Source: Alishewanella tabrizica
GTDB lineage: Bacteria; Pseudomonadota; Gammaproteobacteria; Enterobacterales; Alteromonadaceae
Length of the DNA stretch: 64,000 bases
NCBI RefSeq assembly: GCF_014652375.1
Contig: NZ_BMYR01000002.1
Span: 1 to 64,000 of the forward strand
Direction: 5' to 3'
Below are positions 46,155-54,479 of the stretch, piece by piece. A program made the position numbers and the translations under genes. The notes under the pieces are model-generated. The model had not been told where the DNA came from, did no database searches, and worked only from the letters and a program-made list of their open reading frames with translations. Positions within the stretch are counted from its first letter, which is position 1, and each line of letters begins with the position of its first letter.

Positions 46155-48341
46155 TTAACTTAAATCGAGCGCATCAATGTCTAATTGCCATTTCACTTTA
46201 CGGCTTAATGGCCAACGTTCCAACACGGGGAGTAACTCGGCTAGGGCATGATGCAACGCCGCACGATGTCGACTGTACAGATGCAACTGCCATCGATACT
46301 TACCCGCTTTACGTTCTAAAGGGCACAGCAATGGCCCCATCAATTGCAGAGCAGCGTGGGTCGTGAGCCACGCGACAATCTGCTGCAACCATTGCTGACA
46401 CAGTTCACTTTGTAAGGCTTCCGTTCTAAATAATGCCAGATATTGGTAGGGTGGTAGTGCTGTTTGCTGGCGTTCTAATAAGGCGCTGCGAGCAAAAGAG
46501 GCGTAGCCATTTTGAATAATATCTTGCAATAAGGCATGCTCTGGGTGTTGTGTTTGTAGCAGAACTTTACCTTTGTCGTGGCCACGACCGGCTCGCCCGG
46601 CTACTTGCGTGAGTAATTGACCTAATTGCTCCGGCGCTCGAAAATCTGCGCTGTATAATGCCCCATCCACATCGACAATAATGACTAAGGTAACAAAGGG
46701 GAAGTGATGTCCTTTTGCCAACATTTGAGTGCCCAGTATGATGCGCGCACCGGGTTGATTGATATCGTTGAGTAGCGCACCTAATGCCCCTTTACGTCGG
46801 GTACTGTCTCGATCCAAGCGCGTAATGGGTGTGTCGGCAAACAGATGATGTAAATGTTCTTCTAATTGTTCTGTGCCTTGGCCTACGGGTGCCAAGCGTG
46901 AACTGCCACAGTCTCCGCATTGTTTGGGAATGGGTCTGCTGGCACCACAATGATGGCAAAGCAGTTGGCGAGTGTGTTTATGATAGGTTGTAAACGCGCT
47001 GCAGCGTTTACATTCGGTCAGCCAGCCACATTCTTGGCAACTGAGCGCTGGCGCAAAACCACGGCGATTTAGAAACAGCATCACTTGCTTGCCACGGCTT
47101 AATTGCTGCCGAATTTGGGTAATACTGGTAGTGGCTAAGCCGTATTGTAATTGTTGCTGCTTTAAATCAATCAGCTCAAACGAGGGCATAGCTTGACCCG
47201 CAGCACGGTTTTGCAGCTGCAAATGAATAAAACGTCCCTGTTGGCAGTTATACAATGATTCTAAACTAGGCGTAGCAGTGCCTAACAAGATGGGACAGTT
47301 TTCCAGAGCCGCGCGTTTTATGGCTAAGTCGCGAGCGTGATACCGAAATCCCTCTTGTTGTTTTAATGAAAGATCATGTTCTTCATCAATGATAATTAAA
47401 CTTAGCTTTTTAAAAGGTAAAAACAATGCCGATCGCGTGCCGATAACAATAGCGGTAGTGCCACTGGCTGCATTTAACCAACAATTCAGGCGCTCGCCGT
47501 CGCTTAAATTAGAATGCCACGCCTGAACAGGAACATTAAAGCGTTGTTCAAAGCGTTGCAGGGTTTGGGGGGTTAAACCAATTTCAGGTAGCAGTAATAA
47601 TACTTGTTCACCCCGCTCGAGCAGTGGTGCAATGCATTGTAGGTAGACTTCTGTTTTACCGGATCCCGTTACCCCTTCAAGTAAAAATGATCGAAATTGT
47701 CCTTGTGCTTGTTGGACAGCTGTCACGGCAATGGCTTGATCAACCGTCAATTGCAATGCAGGCTGCGCCAGACCTTGATAATCATATGCTGGGCGTTCAG
47801 TGGCAGTTGCTGTTATCAGCGATTTCGCTAAGAGTTGCTTTAAGGTGTTGCGTGAATACTCGGCTAATAATACCTCTTCTGTTATCGCACCAGTTAGCAG
47901 GCGTTGCCACAAGGCTAATTGCTTCGCTGAGCGGGTAAAATCGGCTGCAGTGCAGGCTAAGCCTGCTGGTGAAAGAGTATAAAGCGTTGATTTATAATCA
48001 CTAAGTAAACGCCCTTCGCGTAGCAACGCGGGCAAAGCAGCAGTAAGCACTTCGCCTAGAGGGTGATGATAATAATCTGCCGCAAAGTTCAGTAGTTGAC
48101 GCAGTTTTTCAGGTAAAACCGGTACAGATTCCAGAGCAGCGCTGACCGGTTTTAATTGGCTCAGTTCATATGGCGTGTCAGGATCTTTTTGCCAAACTAC
48201 GCCTATTAATTCCCGCTTACCAAAAGGAACACGCACGCGGCAACCCTGACTAATGTCAACATTCTCAGGCAGCAAATAATCAAAGTGCTGGCGTAAAGGG
48301 ACGGGTAAAGCAACACGAATAACAGGCACAACAGCTTCCAT
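46155..48341 (-). CDS. priA: Primosomal helicase PriA
   Basis: 3'-5' DNA helicase that restarts collapsed replication forks by loading DnaB. The 728-residue protein has the N-terminal 3'BD domain (about 1-105), Walker A GVTGSGKTEVY near residue 220, the DEEH box IIIDEEHD near residue 316, and a zinc-binding insertion with the cysteine pairs CQECGWLTECKRC and CHHCGASRPIPKQCGDC (about 435-480). A C-terminal helicase lobe follows with the GRAGRGHDKG motif. It diverges from rpmE across 200 bp. Confidence 0.98.
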   Translation of the reverse strand: MEAVVPVIRVALPVPLRQHFDYLLPENVDISQGCRVRVPFGKRELIGVVWQKDPDTPYELSQLKPVSAALESVPVLPEKLRQLLNFAADYYHHPLGEVLTAALPALLREGRLLSDYKSTLYTLSPAGLACTAADFTRSAKQLALWQRLLTGAITEEVLLAEYSRNTLKQLLAKSLITATATERPAYDYQGLAQPALQLTVDQAIAVTAVQQAQGQFRSFLLEGVTGSGKTEVYLQCIAPLLERGEQVLLLLPEIGLTPQTLQRFEQRFNVPVQAWHSNLSDGERLNCWLNAASGTTAIVIGTRSALFLPFKKLSLIIIDEEHDLSLKQQEGFRYHARDLAIKRAALENCPILLGTATPSLESLYNCQQGRFIHLQLQNRAAGQAMPSFELIDLKQQQLQYGLATTSITQIRQQLSRGKQVMLFLNRRGFAPALSCQECGWLTECKRCSAFTTYHKHTRQLLCHHCGASRPIPKQCGDCGSSRLAPVGQGTEQLEEHLHHLFADTPITRLDRDSTRRKGALGALLNDINQPGARIILGTQMLAKGHHFPFVTLVIIVDVDGALYSADFRAPEQLGQLLTQVAGRAGRGHDKGKVLLQTQHPEHALLQDIIQNGYASFARSALLERQQTALPPYQYLALFRTEALQSELCQQWLQQIVAWLTTHAALQLMGPLLCPLERKAGKYRWQLHLYSRHRAALHHALAELLPVLERWPLSRKVKWQLDIDALDLS

Positions 48342-48541
48342 GGCAATCTTGACTGATATGCAGTTTAAGGAAGGCAGACCCCCTTGCCAAGTAAAACAAA
48401 ATTACAGGCTTTTTTAACCATGGCAATTGCAACTTTATTGGCTATCCATTAAACTACGCGCCCTAAATTAACTGTAATTTCGTATGGTGTTTGGCATCAA
48501 AATATATGACCAGATAGCGATACGGCCCAATGAGGTAAACC

Positions 48542-48754
48542 ATGAAACCAGGTATTCACCCAGAATATAAAGAAATTACCGCAACATGTACTTGTGGTAA
48601 TTCATTCAAAACGCGTTCAGCTCTGTGTAAAGATATTCACTTAGACGTGTGTTCAGCTTGCCACCCATTTTACACTGGTAAGCAAAAAGTGTTAGACGTT
48701 GGTGGTCGTGTTGATCGCTTCAAAAAACGTTTCTCTGTACTGGGCAGCCGTTAA
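48542..48754 (+). CDS. rpmE: 50S ribosomal protein L31 (zinc form)
   Basis: Large-subunit ribosomal protein, 70 residues. It is the zinc-binding (C+) form: Cys16, Cys18, Cys37 and Cys40 are present, as in E. coli RpmE (CTCGNSF and VCSACHPF). The [11 protein letters not shown] tail is typical. This form is usually replaced by a paralogue when zinc is scarce; the paralogue is not in this window. Followed 16 bp later by a strong bidirectional terminator. Confidence 0.98.
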   Translation: MKPGIHPEYKEITATCTCGNSFKTRSALCKDIHLDVCSACHPFYTGKQKVLDVGGRVDRFKKRFSVLGSR

Positions 48755-48770
48755 TCGCTGGCAGTTACAT

Positions 48771-48802
48771 AAAAAAACCGGAGCGCAGTCTCCGGTTTTT
48801 TT
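48771..48802. terminator. Bidirectional intrinsic terminator after rpmE
   Basis: CCGGAG (48778-48783) and CTCCGG (48790-48795) form the GC core with a 6-base loop; seven A before it and seven T after it extend the stem. It serves rpmE on the plus strand and the Sel1-repeat gene on the minus strand. Confidence 0.93.
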
Positions 48803-48856
48803 ATGGGCGGTAAATAACACCGCTCAATCTAGGTTGCTAATTTTAAAAAAGTACGC

Positions 48857-49759
48857 TTATTGACCACCTGTAAGCACTTCGTTCAACGAGCTTGCACCTC
48901 TTTCCGGGCGAGTGCTAGAGCAATTACTGCCGGTTTGCTCACAGCTTACCCCGCGAATACGACTGCCTACAGATCGACTATCGAATTGACCGCTGGCATT
49001 TAAACGGTTTACTAGGCCCTCAAGCATGTTGTTCACTTGCATTTGTTGACCACTGACACGAATAACTTCGATGTTTTCGATTTCACGTAAATCTTTAACC
49101 AGTAATTCATGTTGCGTGTCGTTAGCCAATAATGCGGTAACTTCTTGGAGATAGGGTTTAGCGCTGTGCTGCCCTGATAACACTAATCTTTTATAAAGCT
49201 CTGCTGCGCCGGGTAAATCTTGCTCAATTCCAACCCCATGTTGTTTCAATTGTGCTAATAGCAACATAGATGTGGAAAGTCTTTGTGCTGCCGACAGCTC
49301 TAACAATTTGACCGCTTCAGGTAAGTACGCAGGATCTTCGGTTTGAAGCAATTGTAGGGCTTTAGAGTATTGAGCTGGACCATGGTTTAATTGCACAGCT
49401 TGATCCAATAGTCGATTCGCTTCGGTTAGATCTTGCTCTACCATAAAACCATTTCGCAACCAATCTGACATTAAAAAAACGGCCATCGCGTTACGTTGCC
49501 TTACGCCAATGCGTAGATACCGAACCGCTTCTTTAGTATTTTGCTCTAAGCCATCGCCAGTGGCATAGGCCATTGCGACAAAAGCGGCCGCATCGCCACT
49601 ACCATCACGTGCCAGCCGCATTAGGCGTCTTAGTTCTCTACTGCAGTCAGTATCAGTACAGATTTTATTTGCCTCAGCATTGTTATCTATACTTTTGGCG
49701 TTTGTTGGTGCGGCCAGTAGGCTAAGTACGATTAAACTGCTACTGATGAGAAATTTCAT
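48857..49759 (-). CDS. Secreted Sel1-repeat (TPR-like) protein
   Basis: A 300-residue exported protein: signal peptide MKFLISSSLIVLSLLAA with cleavage near APTNA. Four or so Sel1 repeats span about 50-190 (AAAFVAMAYATGDGLEQNTK, AMAVFLMSDWLRNGFMVEQD and AQYSKALQLL are repeat units). A separate C-terminal segment contains two Cys (VSCEQTGSNCSS) that could form a disulfide. Sel1 repeats mediate protein contacts in the periplasm; the partner is unknown. Single gene, convergent with rpmE. Confidence 0.85.
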   Translation of the reverse strand: MKFLISSSLIVLSLLAAPTNAKSIDNNAEANKICTDTDCSRELRRLMRLARDGSGDAAAFVAMAYATGDGLEQNTKEAVRYLRIGVRQRNAMAVFLMSDWLRNGFMVEQDLTEANRLLDQAVQLNHGPAQYSKALQLLQTEDPAYLPEAVKLLELSAAQRLSTSMLLLAQLKQHGVGIEQDLPGAAELYKRLVLSGQHSAKPYLQEVTALLANDTQHELLVKDLREIENIEVIRVSGQQMQVNNMLEGLVNRLNASGQFDSRSVGSRIRGVSCEQTGSNCSSTRPERGASSLNEVLTGGQ

Positions 49760-50159
49760 TTTCTTTCCTCAGGTTAAAAAATGGTTAACATATGTAGTTT
49801 TGACGATTATCCTTAATTGGTCAAGCTTTATGCAGTTTATAACTGTAAAAAAATGTTTCAATTTATGAATGGCAGATTTTTTATTACAAATAAGTAACGA
49901 TTAAAAGGGTGATTCGTGAGTCTAATATGCGAGAAATACCGATTTAGATTACTTGGCACATCAATACTTTCTTGTTATAACTGGTTACGAATTATACTAA
50001 AGTCTTAATGACCTCATTTTCACATGCTGGTATGTCCAGAATGATTTTAGTGTTTTTCTACTATAGAGCTCATTAAAATGGGCCGCCATCCGGACTGCTG
50101 TATAACAATAACTCTGCAGCCGCAGTATGACCCTACACCCATAATTCAGGAAAACAAGA
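49760..50159. other. 400-bp region upstream of malic enzyme
   Basis: No gene is supported. It contains the candidate malic-enzyme promoter at 49953-49981 and would give a leader of roughly 170 bases. Within the leader, ACTGCTG and CAGCCGCAGT could pair with a bulge, but nothing is clear enough to call a riboswitch. Confidence 0.5.
49953..49981 (+). promoter_or_regulatory. Candidate promoter of the malic enzyme gene
   Basis: TTGGCA (49953-49958) is followed after 17 bp by TATAAC (49976-49981), close to the sigma-70 consensus. The next gene on this strand begins at 50160, so the transcript would have a long leader. Confidence 0.4.
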
Positions 50160-51404
50160 ATGTCTGATTTCAGAGAACAAGCCCTACGCTATCATGCCGA
50201 ACCTCGACCCGGAAAAATTAGTATTGAAATAAGCAAACCTGCAGAAACGGTTACAGATCTCGCATTAGCATACAGCCCAGGGGTTGCTGAGCCCGTGCGC
50301 GAGATTGCAGCAGATGCGGATAATGTATACAAGTACACAGCTAAAGGTAATTTAGTGGCGGTTATCTCTAATGGTACGGCTATCCTAGGATTAGGTAATC
50401 TTGGGCACCTTGCCTCAAAGCCGGTGATGGAGGGAAAAGCGTTGTTGTTTAAGCGTTTTGCAAATTTAGACTCTATCGATATTGAAGTAAGTCACCGTAC
50501 CACAGAAGAATTTATTACTACGGTAGCAAATATTGCAGATACCTTCGGTGGCATTAATTTGGAAGATATCAAGGCACCAGAATGTTTTGAAATTGAAAAA
50601 GAGTTAATTAAACGCTGTAATATTCCGGTTTTCCATGATGATCAGCATGGTACTGCTATTGTCACCGCCGCAGGCATGTTAAATGCACTGGAAGTTCAGG
50701 GTAAAGAAATTGGTCAGGCCATTATTGTATGTATGGGGGCAGGCGCTGCAGCGATTGCTTGCATGGAATTACTGATTAAATGCGGCGCGATGCGCGAGCA
50801 TATTTATATGTTGGATACGAAGGGCGTTATTCATACTCGCCGTAATGATCTCAACCAATACAAGCAATTGTTTGCGAATAATACGGATAAACGTACTTTA
50901 GAAGATGCTTTAACAGGTGCTGATGTCTTTGTCGGTGTATCCGGTCCTGATGTTTTGCCTCCTGAAGCGTTAACATTGATGGCACCTAATCCAATCATTT
51001 TTGCTTGTTCAAACCCCGATCCTGAAATAAAACCGGCATTGGCTCATGCCGTGCGTGAGGACTTGATCATGGCAACGGGGCGTTCTGATTATCCAAACCA
51101 GGTAAATAATGTATTGTGTTTTCCCTTTATTTTCCGTGGAGCTTTAGATGTTCGCGCCAGTGTCATTAATGACGCGATGAAATTGGCGGCGGTAGAAGCC
51201 ATTCGCGCCATTGCGAAAGAGCCGGTACCTCAAGCGGTATTAGATGCAGCAAAAGTCGATAAACTGGCGTTTGGTAAATCTTACATTATTCCCAAGCCAA
51301 TGGACGCAAGATTATTACCCCGCGTTGCTCGTGCCGTAGCTGAAGCTGCAGTTGCATCTGGTGTAGCGAGAATTGCCATGCCAGACCGGTATTTTCAGGA
51401 CTAA
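50160..51404 (+). CDS. Malic enzyme, short form (oxaloacetate-decarboxylating)
   Basis: Oxidative decarboxylation of malate to pyruvate with reduction of NAD(P). The 414-residue protein has the N-terminal malic domain ([28 protein letters not shown]) and the NAD-binding domain ([19 protein letters not shown] near residue 185). It lacks the C-terminal phosphotransacetylase-like domain that makes E. coli MaeB about 760 residues long, so it is a compact single-unit enzyme. Cofactor preference cannot be read with confidence. AGGA lies eight bases before the ATG. A terminator follows at about 100 bp. Confidence 0.93.
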   Translation: MSDFREQALRYHAEPRPGKISIEISKPAETVTDLALAYSPGVAEPVREIAADADNVYKYTAKGNLVAVISNGTAILGLGNLGHLASKPVMEGKALLFKRFANLDSIDIEVSHRTTEEFITTVANIADTFGGINLEDIKAPECFEIEKELIKRCNIPVFHDDQHGTAIVTAAGMLNALEVQGKEIGQAIIVCMGAGAAAIACMELLIKCGAMREHIYMLDTKGVIHTRRNDLNQYKQLFANNTDKRTLEDALTGADVFVGVSGPDVLPPEALTLMAPNPIIFACSNPDPEIKPALAHAVREDLIMATGRSDYPNQVNNVLCFPFIFRGALDVRASVINDAMKLAAVEAIRAIAKEPVPQAVLDAAKVDKLAFGKSYIIPKPMDARLLPRVARAVAEAAVASGVARIAMPDRYFQD

Positions 51405-51505
51405 ACGTGGTACAGAACTGGAGCGATAGACATACGGACTACACTTACGTACTAAACCTAAGCCGTAAATCTGGTTTCAGCAGTAAATATCGCTATGTAT
51501 GAGAT

Positions 51506-51534
51506 AAAAAAAACCGCCTCTTGGCGGTTTTTTT
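51506..51534. terminator. Bidirectional terminator between malic enzyme and metJ
   Basis: AAAACCGCC and GGCGGTTTT form a strong stem with a 4-base loop (TCTT), with A- and T-runs on the two sides (51506-51518 and 51523-51534). Its right end reaches the metJ stop codon (51533-51535). Confidence 0.9.
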
Positions 51535-51868
51535 ATTCGTCGTCGTTTTCGGCTTCAATAATAACCGGGATGGGTTTACCCATACTGGTTAAAATTTGCC
51601 GTACTTCGGTGGGTATTTGATGCGGATTATCTTTGCGCAAGTCTTCATCTGCAGGCAGAGGTTGCCCTGTAAACGCATGTAAAAACGCTTCACACAATAA
51701 TTCACTGTTGGTGGCATGCCTTAGGTTATTCACCTGACGACGGGTTCGCTCATCCGTTAATACTTTTAACACATTTAGCGGGATCGACACGGTGATTTTT
51801 TTAACTTGTTCTGATTTTTTACCGTGTTCCGCGTAAGGGTGAACATATTCACCATTCCACTTTGCCAT
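51533..51868 (-). CDS. metJ: Methionine repressor MetJ
   Basis: Ribbon-helix-helix repressor that binds S-adenosylmethionine as corepressor. The 111-residue protein starts with the family [20 protein letters not shown], has the DNA-binding beta-strand KKITVSIPL (about 23-31) and the helix with [22 protein letters not shown]. It is divergent from metB, with two Met-box pairs in the shared region, so it probably represses metB and itself. Confidence 0.97.
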   Translation of the reverse strand: MAKWNGEYVHPYAEHGKKSEQVKKITVSIPLNVLKVLTDERTRRQVNNLRHATNSELLCEAFLHAFTGQPLPADEDLRKDNPHQIPTEVRQILTSMGKPIPVIIEAENDDE

Positions 51869-51970
51869 AAGGGTCCCTTGTTATTGGTCGAGAAAAGATT
51901 GCTCGCGCAAAAGCGGAATTCTACTGTTTTATACGAGACAGTCAAATAGTGCGCAGTAAATAATCATTAT

Positions 51971-52032
51971 AGACGGCTAAATGGATTGACTTCCAGCATT
52001 AACATATTATAATTTTAGCCATCTAAACATCC
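51971..52032 (+). promoter_or_regulatory. metB promoter flanked by two MetJ box pairs
   Basis: A near-consensus promoter, TTGACT (51986-51991), 16 bp, TATAAT (52008-52013), is framed by AGACGGCT-AAATGGAT (51971-51986) and AGCCATCT-AAACATCC (52017-52032). The first and third octamers match the MetJ half-site AGACGTCT in seven and six of eight positions; the other two are weaker. Adjacent 8-mers are the normal way MetJ dimers bind. Confidence 0.75.
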
Positions 52033-52045
52033 AAATGAGTTTCTT

Positions 52046-53218
52046 ATGACAAAGCGTCATCCTGCAACTGTGGTTGCTCGCGCTGGGATCGCCGAAGATC
52101 CTACTTTCGGTGCGGTAACGCCACCAATTTATCTAACATCAACTTATGAGCTAAATGCCTTTCGGCAGCCAGGGCCTTATGATTATTCGCGCTCAAATAA
52201 TCCTACTCGCGATGTGTTAGGTGATGCTTTGGCTGAGTTAGAAGGCGGAGCCAAAGCTATAGTAACCAATACAGGGATGTCGGCTTGCTTATTGGCACTG
52301 CAATTACTAAAGCCAGAAGATACATTGGTATTTCCACATGATTGTTATGGCGGCAGTTATCGTTTGTTTATTAATTTAGCCCAGCGAAAGCAAGCGTTTA
52401 AAATTCAGATTATTAATTTTCAAGATGATAATTGGCCTACACAGGTACATGCCGCCAAACCGGCGATGATTTGGCTTGAAACACCGAGTAATCCATTATT
52501 ACAAATCACCGATATTCGTGCAGTCTGTCAATTAGCAAGTGTCATTGGGGCGAAAGTCGTCGTCGATAATACGTTTTTATCGCCTGTGTTACAGCAACCG
52601 TTGGCGTTAGGTGCCGATATTGTGGTGCACTCCACTACGAAGTTTATCAATGGTCACAGTGATATTATTGGTGGTGCGCTGATCACGAAAGATCTTGCCG
52701 TTGGCGATGAATTAAAATGGTGGGGTAACTGTTTAGGTTTAACAGGTGGAGCCTTGGATGCCTATTTAACGTTGCGTGGTTTACGTACGTTAAACTTACG
52801 GATGCAAAAACAGCAAGAAAATACGGCTAGCATTGTTTCCTTTTTGGCAGCGCATCCGCTGGTTGCTAAAGTATTTTATCCCGGTTTACCCAGCCATCCG
52901 GGGCATGCGATTGCAAAAGCACAGCAAAATGGTTTTGGCGCCATCTGTAGTTTTGAGCTAAATGCCCCGTCAGACTATTTACACGATTTCTTTGCCGGGC
53001 TTAGCTATTTTACGTTAGCACAATCTCTCGGGGGAACGGAGAGCCTTATTTGCCATCCTGCTAGCATGACGCATGCCTCGATGGACGCGGCCGCACAACA
53101 GCGTGCAGGTATCAGTGCGACGCTGGTGCGATTATCTGTTGGTATTGAAGAATGCACTGATTTAGTGGCCGATTTAACGCATGCCTTTGAGCAAGTGACA
53201 TTGCGTTTAGCAAAGTAA
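52046..53218 (+). CDS. metB: Cystathionine gamma-synthase
   Basis: PLP enzyme that joins O-succinylhomoserine and cysteine to cystathionine in methionine synthesis. The 390-residue protein has YDYSRSNNPTRDVL near residue 46, the DNTFLSPVLQQPL block, and the PLP-lysine segment VVHSTTKFINGHSDIIGG near residue 195-212. Cystathionine gamma-synthase rather than beta-lyase is inferred from its position between metJ and the homoserine dehydrogenase gene. Overlaps of specificity in the family mean O-acetylhomoserine use cannot be excluded. Confidence 0.93.
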   Translation: MTKRHPATVVARAGIAEDPTFGAVTPPIYLTSTYELNAFRQPGPYDYSRSNNPTRDVLGDALAELEGGAKAIVTNTGMSACLLALQLLKPEDTLVFPHDCYGGSYRLFINLAQRKQAFKIQIINFQDDNWPTQVHAAKPAMIWLETPSNPLLQITDIRAVCQLASVIGAKVVVDNTFLSPVLQQPLALGADIVVHSTTKFINGHSDIIGGALITKDLAVGDELKWWGNCLGLTGGALDAYLTLRGLRTLNLRMQKQQENTASIVSFLAAHPLVAKVFYPGLPSHPGHAIAKAQQNGFGAICSFELNAPSDYLHDFFAGLSYFTLAQSLGGTESLICHPASMTHASMDAAAQQRAGISATLVRLSVGIEECTDLVADLTHAFEQVTLRLAK

Positions 53219-53232
53219 TTTAGGATCTTATT

Positions 53233-54348
53233 ATGACAGCGACGCTTGCAACCCCGCTTTTTGAAGCGGAATCTTATCCTCGATTATCTGTTATCGTGGC
53301 AGGTACAGGTAATGTTGGTATTGAGTTTTTGCGTTTATTTCGACGTCAGCAACAACGTTTAGCAGGCCAGTTAGATTTGCAATTAGCAGGCGTATTTAAT
53401 TCGCGAAAGGCCTTACTAAATTCTTCTCTAGATAGCGATACATGCCCTAATGTGTTAGCGCAAAGCCCAGAGTATGAATTAGCAGAATTGATTACGTACT
53501 TGCAACAGTTACCTGCACCCAAGGTATTGGTTGATATTACACCGAGCCAGGAGTTTGCCAGACTTTATCCCGTATTTGTAGCAGCGGGTTGTCACTTAAT
53601 CAGTGCTAACAAACAAGGCGTGACTCTACCAGTATCTGAGTATCAGGCTATACAAACGGCCTTGCAGCAACGCGATCTGCATTGGTACAGCAATACCACC
53701 TGTGGTGCGGGGATCCCGGTGCAACGTGTGTTACAAGAATTACGCGAAAGTGGTGATCAGATCCGACGGGTAAGTGGCGTGTTCTCAGGGACTTTGTCCT
53801 GGTTATTGTGTCGTTATGATGGTAGTAAGCCTTTTTCAGAATTTGTGTTAGACGCAAAAGCTCTGGGATATACCGAGCCAGATCCACGTGATGATTTGTC
53901 AGGGAAAGACGTGCAACGTAAACTGTTGGTATTAGCGCGGGAATTACAGCTCCCATTAGAGTTGGCTGATATTGCTTTAACACCCCTGCTCCCAGCAGGG
54001 CTTGAGCAGGGTGAATGGTCCGAATTTTGGCAGCACCGCGTGCAACTTGATCAAAGTATGGATGCCTACTTTCAAGCGGCGCAATCTGCTAACAAGGTAT
54101 TACGTTATGCCGCGTCATTAACGTTGAAAGAGGGGACGGTAATAGCTGAAGTGAAGCTCGTTGCTGTTTTACCTCAGGATCCACTCGCTGCCTTGGCGCC
54201 CTGTGAAAATATGTTTGTTATTGAGTCAGATTGGTATAAGGATAGCCCATTAGTGTTAAAAGGGCCTGGTGCAGGTCGCGAAGTAACGGCAGGCGGCTTA
54301 CATGCTGATTTAGCCGTGTTGGCCAAAGCCATAATGGCCGCGTTTTAG
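53233..54348 (+). CDS. Homoserine dehydrogenase, MetL-like without aspartokinase
   Basis: NAD(P)-dependent reduction of aspartate semialdehyde to homoserine. The 371 residues match the C-terminal half of MetL: LSVIVAGTGNVGIEFLRLF (Rossmann, about 18-36), DITPSQEF, LISANKQGV with the catalytic-region Lys, VSGVFSGTLSWLL, and GLxEPDPRDDLSGKDVQRK (GYTEPDPRDDLSG) near residue 215. The N-terminal aspartokinase domain of the bifunctional enzyme is wholly absent; there is no upstream remnant, since metB ends 14 bp before the start and AGGA lies seven bases before the ATG. It is the second gene of the MetJ-controlled unit. Confidence 0.93.
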   Translation: MTATLATPLFEAESYPRLSVIVAGTGNVGIEFLRLFRRQQQRLAGQLDLQLAGVFNSRKALLNSSLDSDTCPNVLAQSPEYELAELITYLQQLPAPKVLVDITPSQEFARLYPVFVAAGCHLISANKQGVTLPVSEYQAIQTALQQRDLHWYSNTTCGAGIPVQRVLQELRESGDQIRRVSGVFSGTLSWLLCRYDGSKPFSEFVLDAKALGYTEPDPRDDLSGKDVQRKLLVLARELQLPLELADIALTPLLPAGLEQGEWSEFWQHRVQLDQSMDAYFQAAQSANKVLRYAASLTLKEGTVIAEVKLVAVLPQDPLAALAPCENMFVIESDWYKDSPLVLKGPGAGREVTAGGLHADLAVLAKAIMAAF

Positions 54349-54479
54349 CGAAACAGCAAAGTTTTTATGCATAAAAGTGCAGAGTCTGCTGCAGGTTGCT
54401 TGGCAAATTGACTATAACTCGGTTAATCTGAGTAAAGAATTAGCTACGCACTCTGCTGCTGACTAACCGGAATTGCTCC

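Noticed and set aside
49870-50159. Riboswitch or small gene before the malic enzyme
   Set aside because: The leader shows only a weak bulged stem and no open frame with a start and ribosome-binding site.
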